Below the pieces are notes generated by a model. That model was not told the DNA's origin. It saw only the letters and a program-made list of their open reading frames with translations, and ran no database searches. DNA of 14,754 nucleotides from an uncultured Eubacteriales bacterium (GTDB lineage Bacteria; Bacillota; Clostridia; Oscillospirales; Acutalibacteraceae), in assembly GCA_948762645.1 (NCBI GenBank), contig CAQBRY010000023.1, positions 5,301 through 20,054 of the forward strand, read 5' to 3'. Shown here piece after piece: positions 6,560-13,942 of the stretch (position 1 is the stretch's first letter; every line of letters begins with the position of its first letter). A program made the translations under genes and the position numbers.

Positions 6560-7303
6560 ATGAATAGATGTCATTGCAGCGTAAAAATACATAACTTAAG
6601 TGTTAAAAAAAATAATCATATTATTTTAAATAATATATCCTTTACAGTAAATCACAGCGAAATACTTGCCCTCATTGGTAAAAACGGAGCCGGTAAAACT
6701 ACCCTTTTAAAAGCTATTATCAATAGTATATCTCATAATGGAATAATAGAATTTTTTAATTCAGAAGGTAAAAAAATTTTGAATCCTAAAATAGGTTACG
6801 TTCCACAACGTCTTGGATTTGACAAAAATACTCCTATGACAGTACTTGATTTATTTTGTTCTAATTCTAAAAATATGCCAATTTGGCTCGGTCACAGCAA
6901 AAAAAGAGTAGAAAAAGCCAAAGAGATGCTAAAAAAAGTTGGGGCAGAAAACCATATAAATAAACCCCTCGGGACACTTTCAGGCGGAGAACTTCAAAGA
7001 GTACTACTGGCATTTGCCCTTGACCCTATGCCAGACATACTCCTCCTTGATGAACCTTTATCAGCCGTTGACAGAAAAGGAGTTGGAACACTTTACAGTG
7101 TATTAATATCTATGCGTGAAGAATATCATATGCCAATAATATTAGTCTCTCATGATCTCGGACAAGTATATAAATATACCAATACGTTTGTGCTTATTGA
7201 TAAACGTGTAATCGAAACAGGTAAATCAAAAGATATGTATAAGAGTAAAAAAATAAGAGAAATATTCGGTTTTGACCCCGCTGAAAGTGGTGATATTATT
7301 TGA
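6560..7303 (+). CDS. znuC: Zinc ABC transporter, ATP-binding protein
   Basis: A 247-residue cytoplasmic ATPase that powers the ZnuB permease. It has the full set of ABC motifs: Walker A GKNGAGKTT (40-48), Q-loop region (VPQRLGF), signature LSGGELQR (140-147), Walker B ILLLDE (160-165) with the following D-loop SAVD, and the switch histidine H198 (VSHD). Length and the AVD-x-K-G segment fit the ZnuC/AdcC/MntB-type metal importers. The N-terminus carries an uncommon CHC triplet (residues 4-6). The ATG is preceded by GAGGG nine bases away; a stronger site lies further upstream but is followed by a start-stop. The last codons overlap the znuB start (TTGA), so the two are translationally coupled. 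Confidence 0.92.
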   Translation: MNRCHCSVKIHNLSVKKNNHIILNNISFTVNHSEILALIGKNGAGKTTLLKAIINSISHNGIIEFFNSEGKKILNPKIGYVPQRLGFDKNTPMTVLDLFCSNSKNMPIWLGHSKKRVEKAKEMLKKVGAENHINKPLGTLSGGELQRVLLAFALDPMPDILLLDEPLSAVDRKGVGTLYSVLISMREEYHMPIILVSHDLGQVYKYTNTFVLIDKRVIETGKSKDMYKSKKIREIFGFDPAESGDII

Positions 7304-8157
7304 TAGAGTCTGTGTACTTAATTATAGAGAAACTCTTTCCCTTTTCATGGATGGAATTTAGCTTCATGAAAAATGCATTTATAGCAATACTTCTTATATC
7401 TCCGCTTTTTGGAATTGTTAGTACTATGATAGTTAATAATAAAATGTCGTTTTTTTCTGATGCTTTGGGTCACTCTGCTCTTACAGGTATTGCTCTAGGA
7501 GTAATGCTAGGAATTGATAACTATATCATATCTATGATGGCATTTGCTATAATATTTGCCATTGGAATATCAACTATCATTAACTCCGAAATATCTTCCT
7601 CTGACACAATTATAGGGGTTTTTTCCTCAGCAGGAATATCCCTGGGAATAGTAATACTATCATGTAGAGGAAGTTTTTCAAAATATTCCAGCTACCTAAT
7701 TGGAGACATACTTTCAATAACTAAGCAAGAAATAGCATCTCTATTTGTTATATTGATAGCTGTAATATTTATATGGTTTATATCTTTTAATAAACTTATA
7801 ATGTCAAGTCTAAATAAAGAGCTTGCTCTTAGTAAAGGAGTAAACGTAAAACTTTATAAAAATATTTTTGTGATACTTATTGCTTTAATCGTTACAATAT
7901 CTCTGAAATGGGTGGGAATGCTCGTCATAAATTCGTTACTGGTTTTACCCGCAGCCTCAGCTAAGAATATTGCCAAAAATATTAGATCTTATCATATAAT
8001 ATCTGTACTTTTCTCAATGTTTTCCGGTATTTCGGGACTGATAATTTCATACTATATAGGTACTTCTGCAGGGGCAAGCATAGTTATAATTTCATCTATC
8101 ATATTTTTTATAACTTTTTTAATTGCTATTCACAAAAACAGCAGCTATCTTAAATGA
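7300..8157 (+). CDS. znuB: Zinc ABC transporter, permease (ABC-3 family)
   Basis: A 285-residue integral membrane protein with about eight hydrophobic helices. The family-typical segments are an early motif ALGHSALTGIALG (about residues 58-70) and a late one LLVLPAASAKNIA. It forms the channel that passes metal from ZnuA into the cytoplasm with ZnuC as motor. It starts at TTG inside the last codons of znuC (overlap of four bases, TTGA), with no separate strong Shine-Dalgarno site, which points to coupled translation and a 1:1 ratio. Second TTG start in this operon. The fold and neighbours make the assignment firm. Confidence 0.9.
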   Translation: MIESVYLIIEKLFPFSWMEFSFMKNAFIAILLISPLFGIVSTMIVNNKMSFFSDALGHSALTGIALGVMLGIDNYIISMMAFAIIFAIGISTIINSEISSSDTIIGVFSSAGISLGIVILSCRGSFSKYSSYLIGDILSITKQEIASLFVILIAVIFIWFISFNKLIMSSLNKELALSKGVNVKLYKNIFVILIALIVTISLKWVGMLVINSLLVLPAASAKNIAKNIRSYHIISVLFSMFSGISGLIISYYIGTSAGASIVIISSIIFFITFLIAIHKNSSYLK

Positions 8158-8188
8158 AAATTATATTAAAATTAGGGGAGTTTGTATT

Positions 8189-9106
8189 ATGAGTATTAGA
8201 AAAAGTATTGGAATTTTATCTATTTTTGTGTTTATTTTATATTTTAGTGGCTGCCAAAAGGAAAATAATAAGATAAAAGATGATGATAAAGTATATGAAA
8301 CGCTTGTACAAAGGAACGAAAATTATGGACTAAAAAAAGAGGATACTTGTAAGTCTATTTTTAAGTGTGATATCTCAAAAATAAGTGAAACTGTAATATT
8401 AGCGCCTACTTGGGAACCGGAAATATTTAAAAATCATGTAAGTTCTATAAATAAGATCTCAGGACCAACGGGCCATGGATTTACACTTTATGAGCTAACC
8501 CAAAATAACCAAAGCGTTACATACATAACTATTGGAATAGGTGCTTGTAATTTAATAGATGCAGTATTAGCTCTCGGACAAACCAACTGCAAAGAAATAA
8601 TATTTATCGGAGCAAACGGTTCTCTTGACGAAACCATCAAAATTGGAGACATCATGATTCCGGAATATTCAATTTGCGGAGTTGGGGCTGATAGGTACCT
8701 CTGTATTGATAATTTAAAAAATAACGACTGTTTTGGAAAAAAATATTATCCTGATAGTAAATTACTCGACCAAATTAAAAATATTACTAATCAAGAAATT
8801 GAAAATACCGATATTAAATCATATCCTGCTTACAACTATAGCTGCGATACCATATACGCTGAATACGCTCATTTGGAAGAAATAATAAATATGGGATGTA
8901 ACTCAATAGAAATGGAAACCGCTACTCTTTTTCATACCGCTAATATAGTCGGTATTAAATCTGTCGCAATATTTGGCGTTTCCGATAACACTTTAGCTAA
9001 AAAATCTCTTTACAGTGATAGAACATCTGACGATTCAGAACGCAGAACAAATGTTAAAAATAATATTATACCTAAAATTGTATTACAATTATCAAGTATT
9101 ACCTAA
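8189..9106 (+). CDS. Lipoprotein with nucleoside-phosphorylase-like domain
   Basis: A 305-residue protein starting at the ATG at 8189 (GGGGAG ten bases upstream); a longer frame starting at 8123 overlaps znuB and lacks a site. Residues 1-22 are a lipoprotein signal with lipobox YFSGC (Cys22), so it should be anchored outside the membrane. Residues about 70-300 resemble purine/uridine phosphorylases and MTA/SAH nucleosidases (PNP_UDP_1): a GANGSLDETIKIGDIMIP segment for the phosphate/ribose-binding turn, the EMET motif at 241-244 that binds ribose, and a late GVSDNT. It follows znuB by about 30 bases in the same operon. Enzymes of this fold normally act in the cytoplasm, so an extracytoplasmic one in a metal operon is odd. 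Substrate unknown; it could be a nucleoside scavenger or a binding protein that lost catalysis. Confidence 0.8.
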   Translation: MSIRKSIGILSIFVFILYFSGCQKENNKIKDDDKVYETLVQRNENYGLKKEDTCKSIFKCDISKISETVILAPTWEPEIFKNHVSSINKISGPTGHGFTLYELTQNNQSVTYITIGIGACNLIDAVLALGQTNCKEIIFIGANGSLDETIKIGDIMIPEYSICGVGADRYLCIDNLKNNDCFGKKYYPDSKLLDQIKNITNQEIENTDIKSYPAYNYSCDTIYAEYAHLEEIINMGCNSIEMETATLFHTANIVGIKSVAIFGVSDNTLAKKSLYSDRTSDDSERRTNVKNNIIPKIVLQLSSIT

Positions 9107-9130
9107 TCTATAATAATTAAGGATGATTTT

Positions 9131-9578
9131 ATAAAAAAATTTGTTTTATACATAACTTTACTGTTTTTTTGTGGTCTCACAAACTTATCGTGCTTGACAT
9201 GGCTGCAAGAAACTTGTTCGAGAAATTAGGAATAGCAGAAGCTTACTATGATATAATTATTTATAGAAGATCAACACCTAGAATTGTTATTGATCACGCT
9301 ATTGATAGATATGTTAGAGCAAGAGATAATTGTTCAAAATATCAACATATATACGTGAAAAATTGATAGGACACGAATTTACTTTTGAACAAGATTCTAA
9401 AAATCCTCTGGTCAAAGAAGTTGTGGAACTTTTTAAGCAAATAAAATGTTACTTTAGGTATATGCATTTGATGAAAAATGATCTAAATTTGTATCGAAAA
9501 TTAATATGCACATGTATAGATAAAAATGAAATAGTAAGATTATCTGATCCGGATTTTATAAAAGACAAATTTCAATAA
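9131..9578 (+). pseudogene. Broken gene for a small secreted protein of unknown family
   Basis: AAGGATG, a good Shine-Dalgarno, is followed five bases later by ATA instead of ATG, then codons for a classical signal peptide: KKFVLYITLLFFCGLTNLSC. The frame runs into a stop about 30 codons later. Reading continues in a second frame (LFEKLGIAEAYYDIIIYRR, then IVIDHAIDRYVRARD) and in a third (KISTYIREKLIGHEF to a TAA at 9578). At least two frameshifts plus the lost start make it a pseudogene about 150 codons long. I do not recognise the family. It lies in the same direction as the phosphorylase lipoprotein, 25 bases behind it, so it may have been the last gene of the operon. Confidence 0.55.
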
Positions 9579-10110
9579 TAATTTAAAATCAATCGGTTCT
9601 ATTACGTTTTGCTAAAGTTTAAAGTGAAATTTGTAAGTTTTTTATTTTCTACTATGATTCTAATCATATTATTCTCTGAATCAATATATACCACTCAAAT
9701 GTTAGTAATGGCTAAATATACAATTGTAGATAAGATACAGTTTTAAAAGTTCAATGTTAGAGTGGAAATATATTATAAATCGACAAATAAATATTTTTTA
9801 AACTTTTTAGCCACAAATTTATTATTTGCGATATGATATCCATGTAAATAACAGTGAATATTCTTTATCTATGTCCCACTAAGTTTAATTTTCTGTTGCC
9901 AAACTAGAAAGATAAAATTTAGTGGTTTTTGGTGTATAATTAAAAGACGGTTTGAGTTGTAAGACGTCTTCGAAAAATTCTTTTACACATGGCAGATGAG
10001 ACTATAATATGAAGTTTTTAAATTATAATGTAGTCTATATTTTACATTTTTATCTATTTAAAGTGGGATATATACCCTGCATTTTGACTTATAATAAATT
10101 AAGGAAGTGA
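9579..10110. other. AT-rich stretch without a convincing gene
   Basis: About 530 bases with no frame longer than 46 codons that has a start and ribosome-binding site. One 45-residue frame (9609-9746, plus, TTG start) reads as hydrophobic signal-like helix (FVSFLFSTMILIILF) plus a short tail, and a minus-strand segment around 9895-9995 reads protein-like (VKEFFEDVLQLKPSF), but both lack flanking signals. An inverted repeat (CCACTAA at 9876-9882 and its partner near 9919-9925) followed by T's may be a relic terminator. Most likely decayed DNA. Confidence 0.5.
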
Positions 10111-10114
10111 TAAC

Positions 10115-10444
10115 ATAAAATACTATGAAATGGTAGAAGACACAAATGATATATTCATTATAAAAACAATTTATGAGTTAGAAAAGTTTTAAGAATAGTG
10201 TAATTAAGAAAGAACTAGAGGATAACAGTATAGAAGGTATATCTCTTTTGCACGTATGTACTTTAAAAATCATTCTACAGGTTAAAAACATAATAATTTT
10301 TTTATTAAAATTATAGATATTGTTTTAAAATTTAAAAGTAAATTTTAAAATACTTCTGAGAAATTCAATATTTTTATTTCCAATAAAGTTGAACATATAT
10401 TTATAAGAGGCGGATTAACTGAGCTTAGCTATAAAGAAATATAA
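10115..10444 (+). pseudogene. Broken reading frame of an unknown protein
   Basis: AAGGAAGTGATAAC, close to a full Shine-Dalgarno, is followed by ATA-AAA-TAC rather than ATG. The first frame (KYYEMVEDTNDIFIIKTIYELEKF) ends at a TAA after 26 codons. Protein-like sequence resumes in other frames (SVIKKELEDNSIEGISLLHV; later FISNKVEHIFIRGGLTELSY, ending at TAA 10442-10444). The parts are too short to identify, but their order and direction suggest one decayed gene of about 110 codons. Alternatively the ATG five codons in (10127) begins a 21-residue peptide. Confidence 0.35.
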
Positions 10445-10447
10445 AAT

Positions 10448-11327
10448 CTAAATTTCAAAAAGCATATTAAGACGACTATTAAGTAGTCTTATTGACTTCA
10501 CAACTGCAACACCGTCCTGATTACAAGATGGATGTCCACCATTGCTACCACAAAGTTCGATGTATCTTCTAACGATGACAGAGGCATACTTCGAGCCGCT
10601 CTCCATTGTTCAGCAGATTCTGTCCATCTGCTGACAAACTTTCAGCGTCGAGACGGAACCTCCAAAGGTATCGAGTACGATACTATTAACAGCGGAGAAA
10701 TTTTTTATCGGATAGCAGAGAAGCGACATCGGATCCATGGTGAGATGGTCGACGTTTTTCTTTGGCTTATCGTACCACCAAATTGTAGCCTTGGCTCTTC
10801 CTGCATACCATTTGTGTTTACTGGTTTTAAGCCATCCGTAAAGTATCGGTTTATGACCTGCTGGTATGGGGATCTGCCCATGACAAACGAGCTCTTCTCC
10901 CCTATACATACACCGTTTAAATGAAAATCCGCATCAATAAATGCTTTTAGGAAATTAAGTCCTTCTTTGTCTGTATGGAAAATATATGCTGAGCCGCCTT
11001 CTGCCAGATGAGAGACTATATTTTTAAAAGAGGATAGCAAGAAATTATAAAAATTCTCGCTATTCTGCTTATAATTTTATATTTTGAGTTCACTGGCACT
11101 TTCAAAGTTTACGTTATAAGGGGGAACCGTAAAGATTAAGTTTGCTTTTTTGCTGTACATTAAATTTCCCACGTCTTCAGGATTTGTCGTATCACCGCAG
11201 CACATTCTGTGCTTTCCGAGAAGCCACGCATCACCTCGATTCACAAATGTAACTTTTTCGAGGACCTTTGTTACATCGTACTTATCATCTTTGACTTCTT
11301 TGTTGCCAGCTTTTTAAATAATCTCAT
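10448..11327 (-). pseudogene. Decayed DNA methyltransferase (N6-adenine/N4-cytosine type)
   Basis: Read on the minus strand from about 11327, the region encodes recognisable parts of a site-specific DNA methyltransferase of the kind carried by phages and conjugative elements: a target segment with LLGKHRMCCGDTT, NLIFTVPPYNV, a long helix-strand part with HLAEGGSAYIFHTDKEGLNF, GEKSSFVMGRSPYQ, HKPILYGWLK, KPKKNVDHLT and IVLDTFGGSVSTL. The catalytic DPPY has become VPPY, and the SAM-binding FGGSGST has become FGGSVST. There are in-frame stops (for example after DEII and after SELKI), a frameshift near 10900 and another stop near 10610, after which the C-terminal part KYASVIVRRYIEL continues. It is GC-richer than its surroundings, consistent with foreign origin. 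It is broken at the 11325 junction with recombinase sequence on the opposite strand. Confidence 0.8.
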
Positions 11328-11959
11328 CCACTATTATCTGGTCTTATTAAATGCGAGAAATGCTACCATGCAATGTTAGTAAAAACAGATTCAAGATCTA
11401 ATAGAAAGGACCATTATTACTATGCTTGTAAAAAGAAAGATAAGTTAGGGATAAAAATGTGTTGCATGAAAAATTTAAGTAGCTCTAAAACTTATCAGCA
11501 TGTCATAAATTATGTTATGAATTTTGATGAAGATACCATTAAAAGTGATTTGAACATTAAAAAATACACTCGTAAAGTTAATAAATTTCAAGATAAACTT
11601 GATGAAATTAAATTTTAAATTCAAGATTTTGAAAATAAAAAAATTAATTTATTTAAATACTTAGAAAAAGATGACGGTACTTCTTTTTTAAGGATGTTAA
11701 AACAAAAATTAATAATATCAATAAACAAATTGAAAAGTTAGAAGTCCAAAAATAAAATTATAAGTCTCAATTTGAATTTACTGAGAATGAGAAAACAGAT
11801 GTAGAAAGAATTTTAAAAAATCCACGCTTCTTTAAGCAAAATTTTCATACACTGGATTTTGACACAAAAAAATCACTCCTCCGTTTAGTTCTTAACAAGC
11901 TAACTTGGAATGGTTCAAACTTAAAGATTTTGTTAAATGGTGAGCATGATAATTTTTAG
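11325..11959 (+). pseudogene. C-terminal half of a large serine recombinase, decayed
   Basis: The frame opens without a start at HPLLSGLIKCEKCYHAML, the beginning of the recombinase zinc-ribbon domain. Its metal-binding cysteines are partly visible: the CEKC pair, then C at YACKK and a later CC. A Lys-rich coiled coil follows and a C-terminal segment FHTLDFDTKKSLLRLVLNKLTW, which is the pattern after the zinc ribbon in large serine integrases. In-frame TAA stops at 11616-11618 and near 11750, plus a frameshift around 11700, break it. The N-terminal catalytic serine domain is absent: upstream of 11325 the sequence is a methyltransferase on the other strand. Probably a leftover of an integrative element. 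Confidence 0.75.
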
Positions 11960-12040
11960 CCTCTTTTTGTCGAAACTTGTTTTTGTCCTTTCTTGCCGAC
12001 TCTAGACTTTTTCTGTCTCTTTTTGCCTTAATGTATTGAT

Positions 12041-12479
12041 TTGGAAATTATTATATATCCAATAGAGGTAAAAAGAGAGGCACTAAGATACTATCTAGAG
12101 AGTATAGGATTTAGAAGAATAAAAAGGTTGCTGGAAATTATCCACACAGCAGTAATAAACCAGGTAAATAAAGCAGGTAAAAAATAAAGGATATAGCTTT
12201 TGAAGAAAGAAAAGCAGAGAAAGTAGATGTTCTGGAACTGGACGAAATGTGCGTAAGCTTTAAAAAAATCGAACAAAAAATGGATATGGTTGGCAGTAGA
12301 GCGATACTTACAAAAGATAAGGGGATTCATATACGATAGAACGTACTAATCGACTTTTACGCCTTTATTTAGTACGCTTTGCTCGTAAAACCCACTCTGT
12401 TTCTAAATCTTTACACATGATTTTTTACTCTCTTTTCTTTTTTTGTTTTCGACACCTTTTGTCTTCTATCTATTTTTAG
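12041..12479 (+). mobile_element. IS1-family insertion sequence, truncated and internally deleted
   Basis: Plus-strand translation gives YPIEVKREALRYYLESIGFR, then RIKRLLEIIHTAVINQVNKAG (the transposase helix-turn-helix), then VDVLELDEMCVSFKK, then WIWLAVER and, after a jump, IERTNRLLRLYLVRFARKTHSVSKSLHMIFY to a TAG at 12477. These are in the order found in IS1-type transposases. Missing are the N-terminal zinc-finger part and the stretch between the WIWLAVER strand and IERTN, which holds part of the DDE core. A stop (KAGKK-stop) and frameshifts interrupt the rest. The pyrimidine-rich stretch just upstream (11960-12030) may be its old left flank, but no target duplication is visible. A shorter copy in the same orientation lies at 149-290. 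Confidence 0.75.
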
Positions 12480-12500
12480 CTCGGACAATTAAGTTTTTTC

Positions 12501-12529
12501 TTGAAAAGTTAACAAATTAATGATATAAT
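12501..12529 (+). promoter_or_regulatory. Sigma-A promoter of the secreted-protein gene
   Basis: TTGAAA (12501-12506) and a perfect TATAAT (12524-12529) are separated by exactly 17 bases. It lies about 20 bases right of the IS1 remnant and directly upstream of the gene at 12531-13124. A transcript from it would begin near 12536, which affects the start-codon choice of that gene. Confidence 0.75.
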
Positions 12530-12530
12530 C

Positions 12531-13124
12531 ATGATAAGAAAGGTGGTGATTACCATTAACAATTTTTTAAAATTTTTTAAAATTTTTCTACTTATATTTA
12601 TGTGTATCCCCCTGATCAACTTTTCTATAGTCAAAGCAGGAAAAAATGATATATGTGTAAATCTTTTAGTACACGATCTTAAAATCGGGAAAATTGCTCG
12701 AAAAAAAATCCATGTACCAAGCGATCAAAAAGTAATTATATTGCAAAAATGTGTCCCGGGAGCAGAAATTCAGCAATTTGTCAACTCTAAGGGTATTTTA
12801 AACCCATACAAGACATTTGAAGAGTTGTCAATTGAGAATGACAGTATTATAATTGCGTACATAAGAGCTAATGAAAATATGAATTTTATCGAATATGCTC
12901 GTGGGATTGATTATCATACTTTTGTAACCACATGTCCTAAAGAGTACAATAGAATATCCGATCTAAGAATGATGCAAAAAGAACGTCGTAAATGTTTAAG
13001 AATATTATCCCAAAGAAGTGTGGAAAATCAAAGTTTACCATCTAACAATGAAACTTTGTGTACCAACATAGATTTTAAAATTCCTGACGCCCCTAGTGAA
13101 GATCCACTTCCTGTATTGTGGTAA
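12531..13124 (+). CDS. Secreted protein of unknown function
   Basis: A 197-residue frame with an N-terminal export signal: Lys-rich start, hydrophobic FKIFLLIFMCIPLINFSIVKA, probable cleavage at about residue 36 (VKA-GK). The mature part is about 160 residues with four Cys and no recognised domain; DSIIIAYIRA and EYARGIDYHTFVTTCP are its most structured-looking parts, and the tail is Pro/Ser-rich. The coordinates use the only in-frame ATG, but that ATG lies two bases behind the -10 box and so precedes the expected transcript start. A near-perfect ribosome-binding site (AAAGGTGGTGAT, 12539-12550) points to initiation at ATT 12555, giving 189 residues beginning just before the signal helix. It has a promoter and a terminator (13160), so it looks alive; if ATT is not used it may be a start-loss allele. 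Confidence 0.6.
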   Translation: MIRKVVITINNFLKFFKIFLLIFMCIPLINFSIVKAGKNDICVNLLVHDLKIGKIARKKIHVPSDQKVIILQKCVPGAEIQQFVNSKGILNPYKTFEELSIENDSIIIAYIRANENMNFIEYARGIDYHTFVTTCPKEYNRISDLRMMQKERRKCLRILSQRSVENQSLPSNNETLCTNIDFKIPDAPSEDPLPVLW

Positions 13125-13159
13125 ATTAGGAGACAGACAATTTTATAACAATGTATCAT

Positions 13160-13198
13160 CCGGGTAAATGATTTTTTACCACTTACTCGGGCTTTTTA
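13160..13198 (+). terminator. Rho-independent terminator behind the secreted-protein gene
   Basis: CCGGGTAAATG (13160-13170) pairs with CACTTACTCGG (13180-13190), eleven positions with one G-T pair and one mismatch, around a nine-base A/T loop. It is followed by GCTTTTTATAT. It lies 36 bases after the stop codon. Confidence 0.75.
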
Positions 13199-13221
13199 TA
13201 TATAAATCATTTTGCTATATT

Positions 13222-13517
13222 GCTCATGCTTAACTTGAACATGAGTTGCTAACTAATATAAGTGACCAATTTATTTATGATATTGAAATCGGTAAAAAAG
13301 GAATGTCCGCTGAGACTCTGTATAATCTATAAGAAGCCTTGAGAATGTAACATCTGATTATATACTCTTTGGCTCCGAGACCAAAGAAAACAGGTTTTAT
13401 GATATAATTAAAATTTTATTGAGGCTACAAAAACAAGATCAAGAATCTATAGAGAAAATCCTTTTAGAAATATGTGCGATACTCTCTGGGGACAATTGGC
13501 TTTATACCCGTTTATAA
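13222..13517 (+). pseudogene. Decayed XRE-family transcriptional regulator
   Basis: The plus-strand translation contains the hallmark helix 3 and following loop of XRE/Cro-type HTH domains: ISDQFIYDIEIGKKGMSAET, then LYNL-stop-EALRM, and after a frameshift SDYILFGSETKENRFYDIIK. The rest of the C-terminal helix (LLRLQKQDQESIEKILLEI) ends at TAA 13515-13517. Upstream, only a poorly preserved first helix is found (with a stop at 13231) and no start or ribosome-binding site. At least two stops and one frameshift make it inactive. Such regulators are common in mobile elements, fitting the remnants around it. Confidence 0.75.
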
Positions 13518-13549
13518 AATTAACAAATATGGTCCAACATAAAATAAAT

Positions 13550-13592
13550 CCCTTTTTATTAGACTAATTTCAGTCCAGTAAAAAGGGGTTTT
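13550..13592. terminator. Bidirectional terminator between convergent frames
   Basis: CCCTTTTTATTAGACT (13550-13565) pairs with AGTCCAGTAAAAAGGGG (13572-13588) through a short AT loop, with few mismatches. TTTT follows on the plus strand and ATTTATTTT on the minus strand. It separates the plus-strand XRE remnant from the minus-strand frame ending at 13628, so it can end transcription from both sides. Confidence 0.75.
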
Positions 13593-13627
13593 AAGTTTAT
13601 ATAAGCTTGAACATAAAGATACGAATC

Positions 13628-13921
13628 TTATACATCCAAAGAATATCTTTCAAAAAGTTTATAACAAGTTTTAGAGTCTTTTTTATATGCCCTATCCTCT
13701 GATTTTTTATATTTTTCTACCAAATAAATTAAGAATTTTCTGGGGGTAGGGGCTCCATTTTTTTGAGAGATTATTCCATGATAATTTTCTTGAATTTTTA
13801 ATAGTACTTTTTCACCGGATTGTCTCCAGTGATCCTGTAAAGTATTACGTATATTAGATTCTACTGTTTTAGTTTGTACTTCTATAATTAAGGATATATA
13901 ATTATAAATTCTGGAATACAT
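13628..13921 (-). CDS. Orphan protein resembling the Spo0A C-terminal DNA-binding domain
   Basis: A 97-residue frame that lines up with the second half of the Spo0A effector domain: MYSRIYNYI corresponds to LYPxIAxKYN; TVESNIRNTLQDHW sits where Spo0A has the helix SRVERAIRHAIEVAW; and KNGAPTPRKFLIYLVEKYKK where it has KPTNSEFIAMIADKLR. The sequence diverges in the recognition helix, the phospho-receiver domain is absent, and about 20 Lys-rich residues extend beyond it. Spo0A is the sporulation master regulator of Bacilli and Clostridia. The ATG lacks a ribosome-binding site, and an in-frame TGA lies eight codons upstream, behind a hydrophobic leader in the same frame, so this could be the surviving part of a broken longer gene. 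A bidirectional terminator follows. The match is by eye and moderate. Confidence 0.5.
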   Translation of the reverse strand: MYSRIYNYISLIIEVQTKTVESNIRNTLQDHWRQSGEKVLLKIQENYHGIISQKNGAPTPRKFLIYLVEKYKKSEDRAYKKDSKTCYKLFERYSLDV

Positions 13922-13942
13922 TGATACATTTTTAAAATTTTT

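Noticed and set aside
10469..10491. Hairpin AAGACGAC/GTAGTCTT as a terminator
   Set aside because: It has a mismatch, no T-run, and lies inside the methyltransferase C-terminal frame.
10532..10924. Plus-strand open frame of 130 codons
   Set aside because: Antisense shadow of the methyltransferase pseudogene; the conserved methyltransferase segments are on the minus strand.
11958..12030. Pyrimidine-rich repeats (TTTTTGTC, TTTTTGCC) as a CRISPR or regulatory array
   Set aside because: The units differ in length and spacing and look like degenerate IS flank sequence.
12091..12330. Minus-strand open frame of 79 codons
   Set aside because: Antisense to the IS1-type transposase remnant, whose motifs read on the plus strand.
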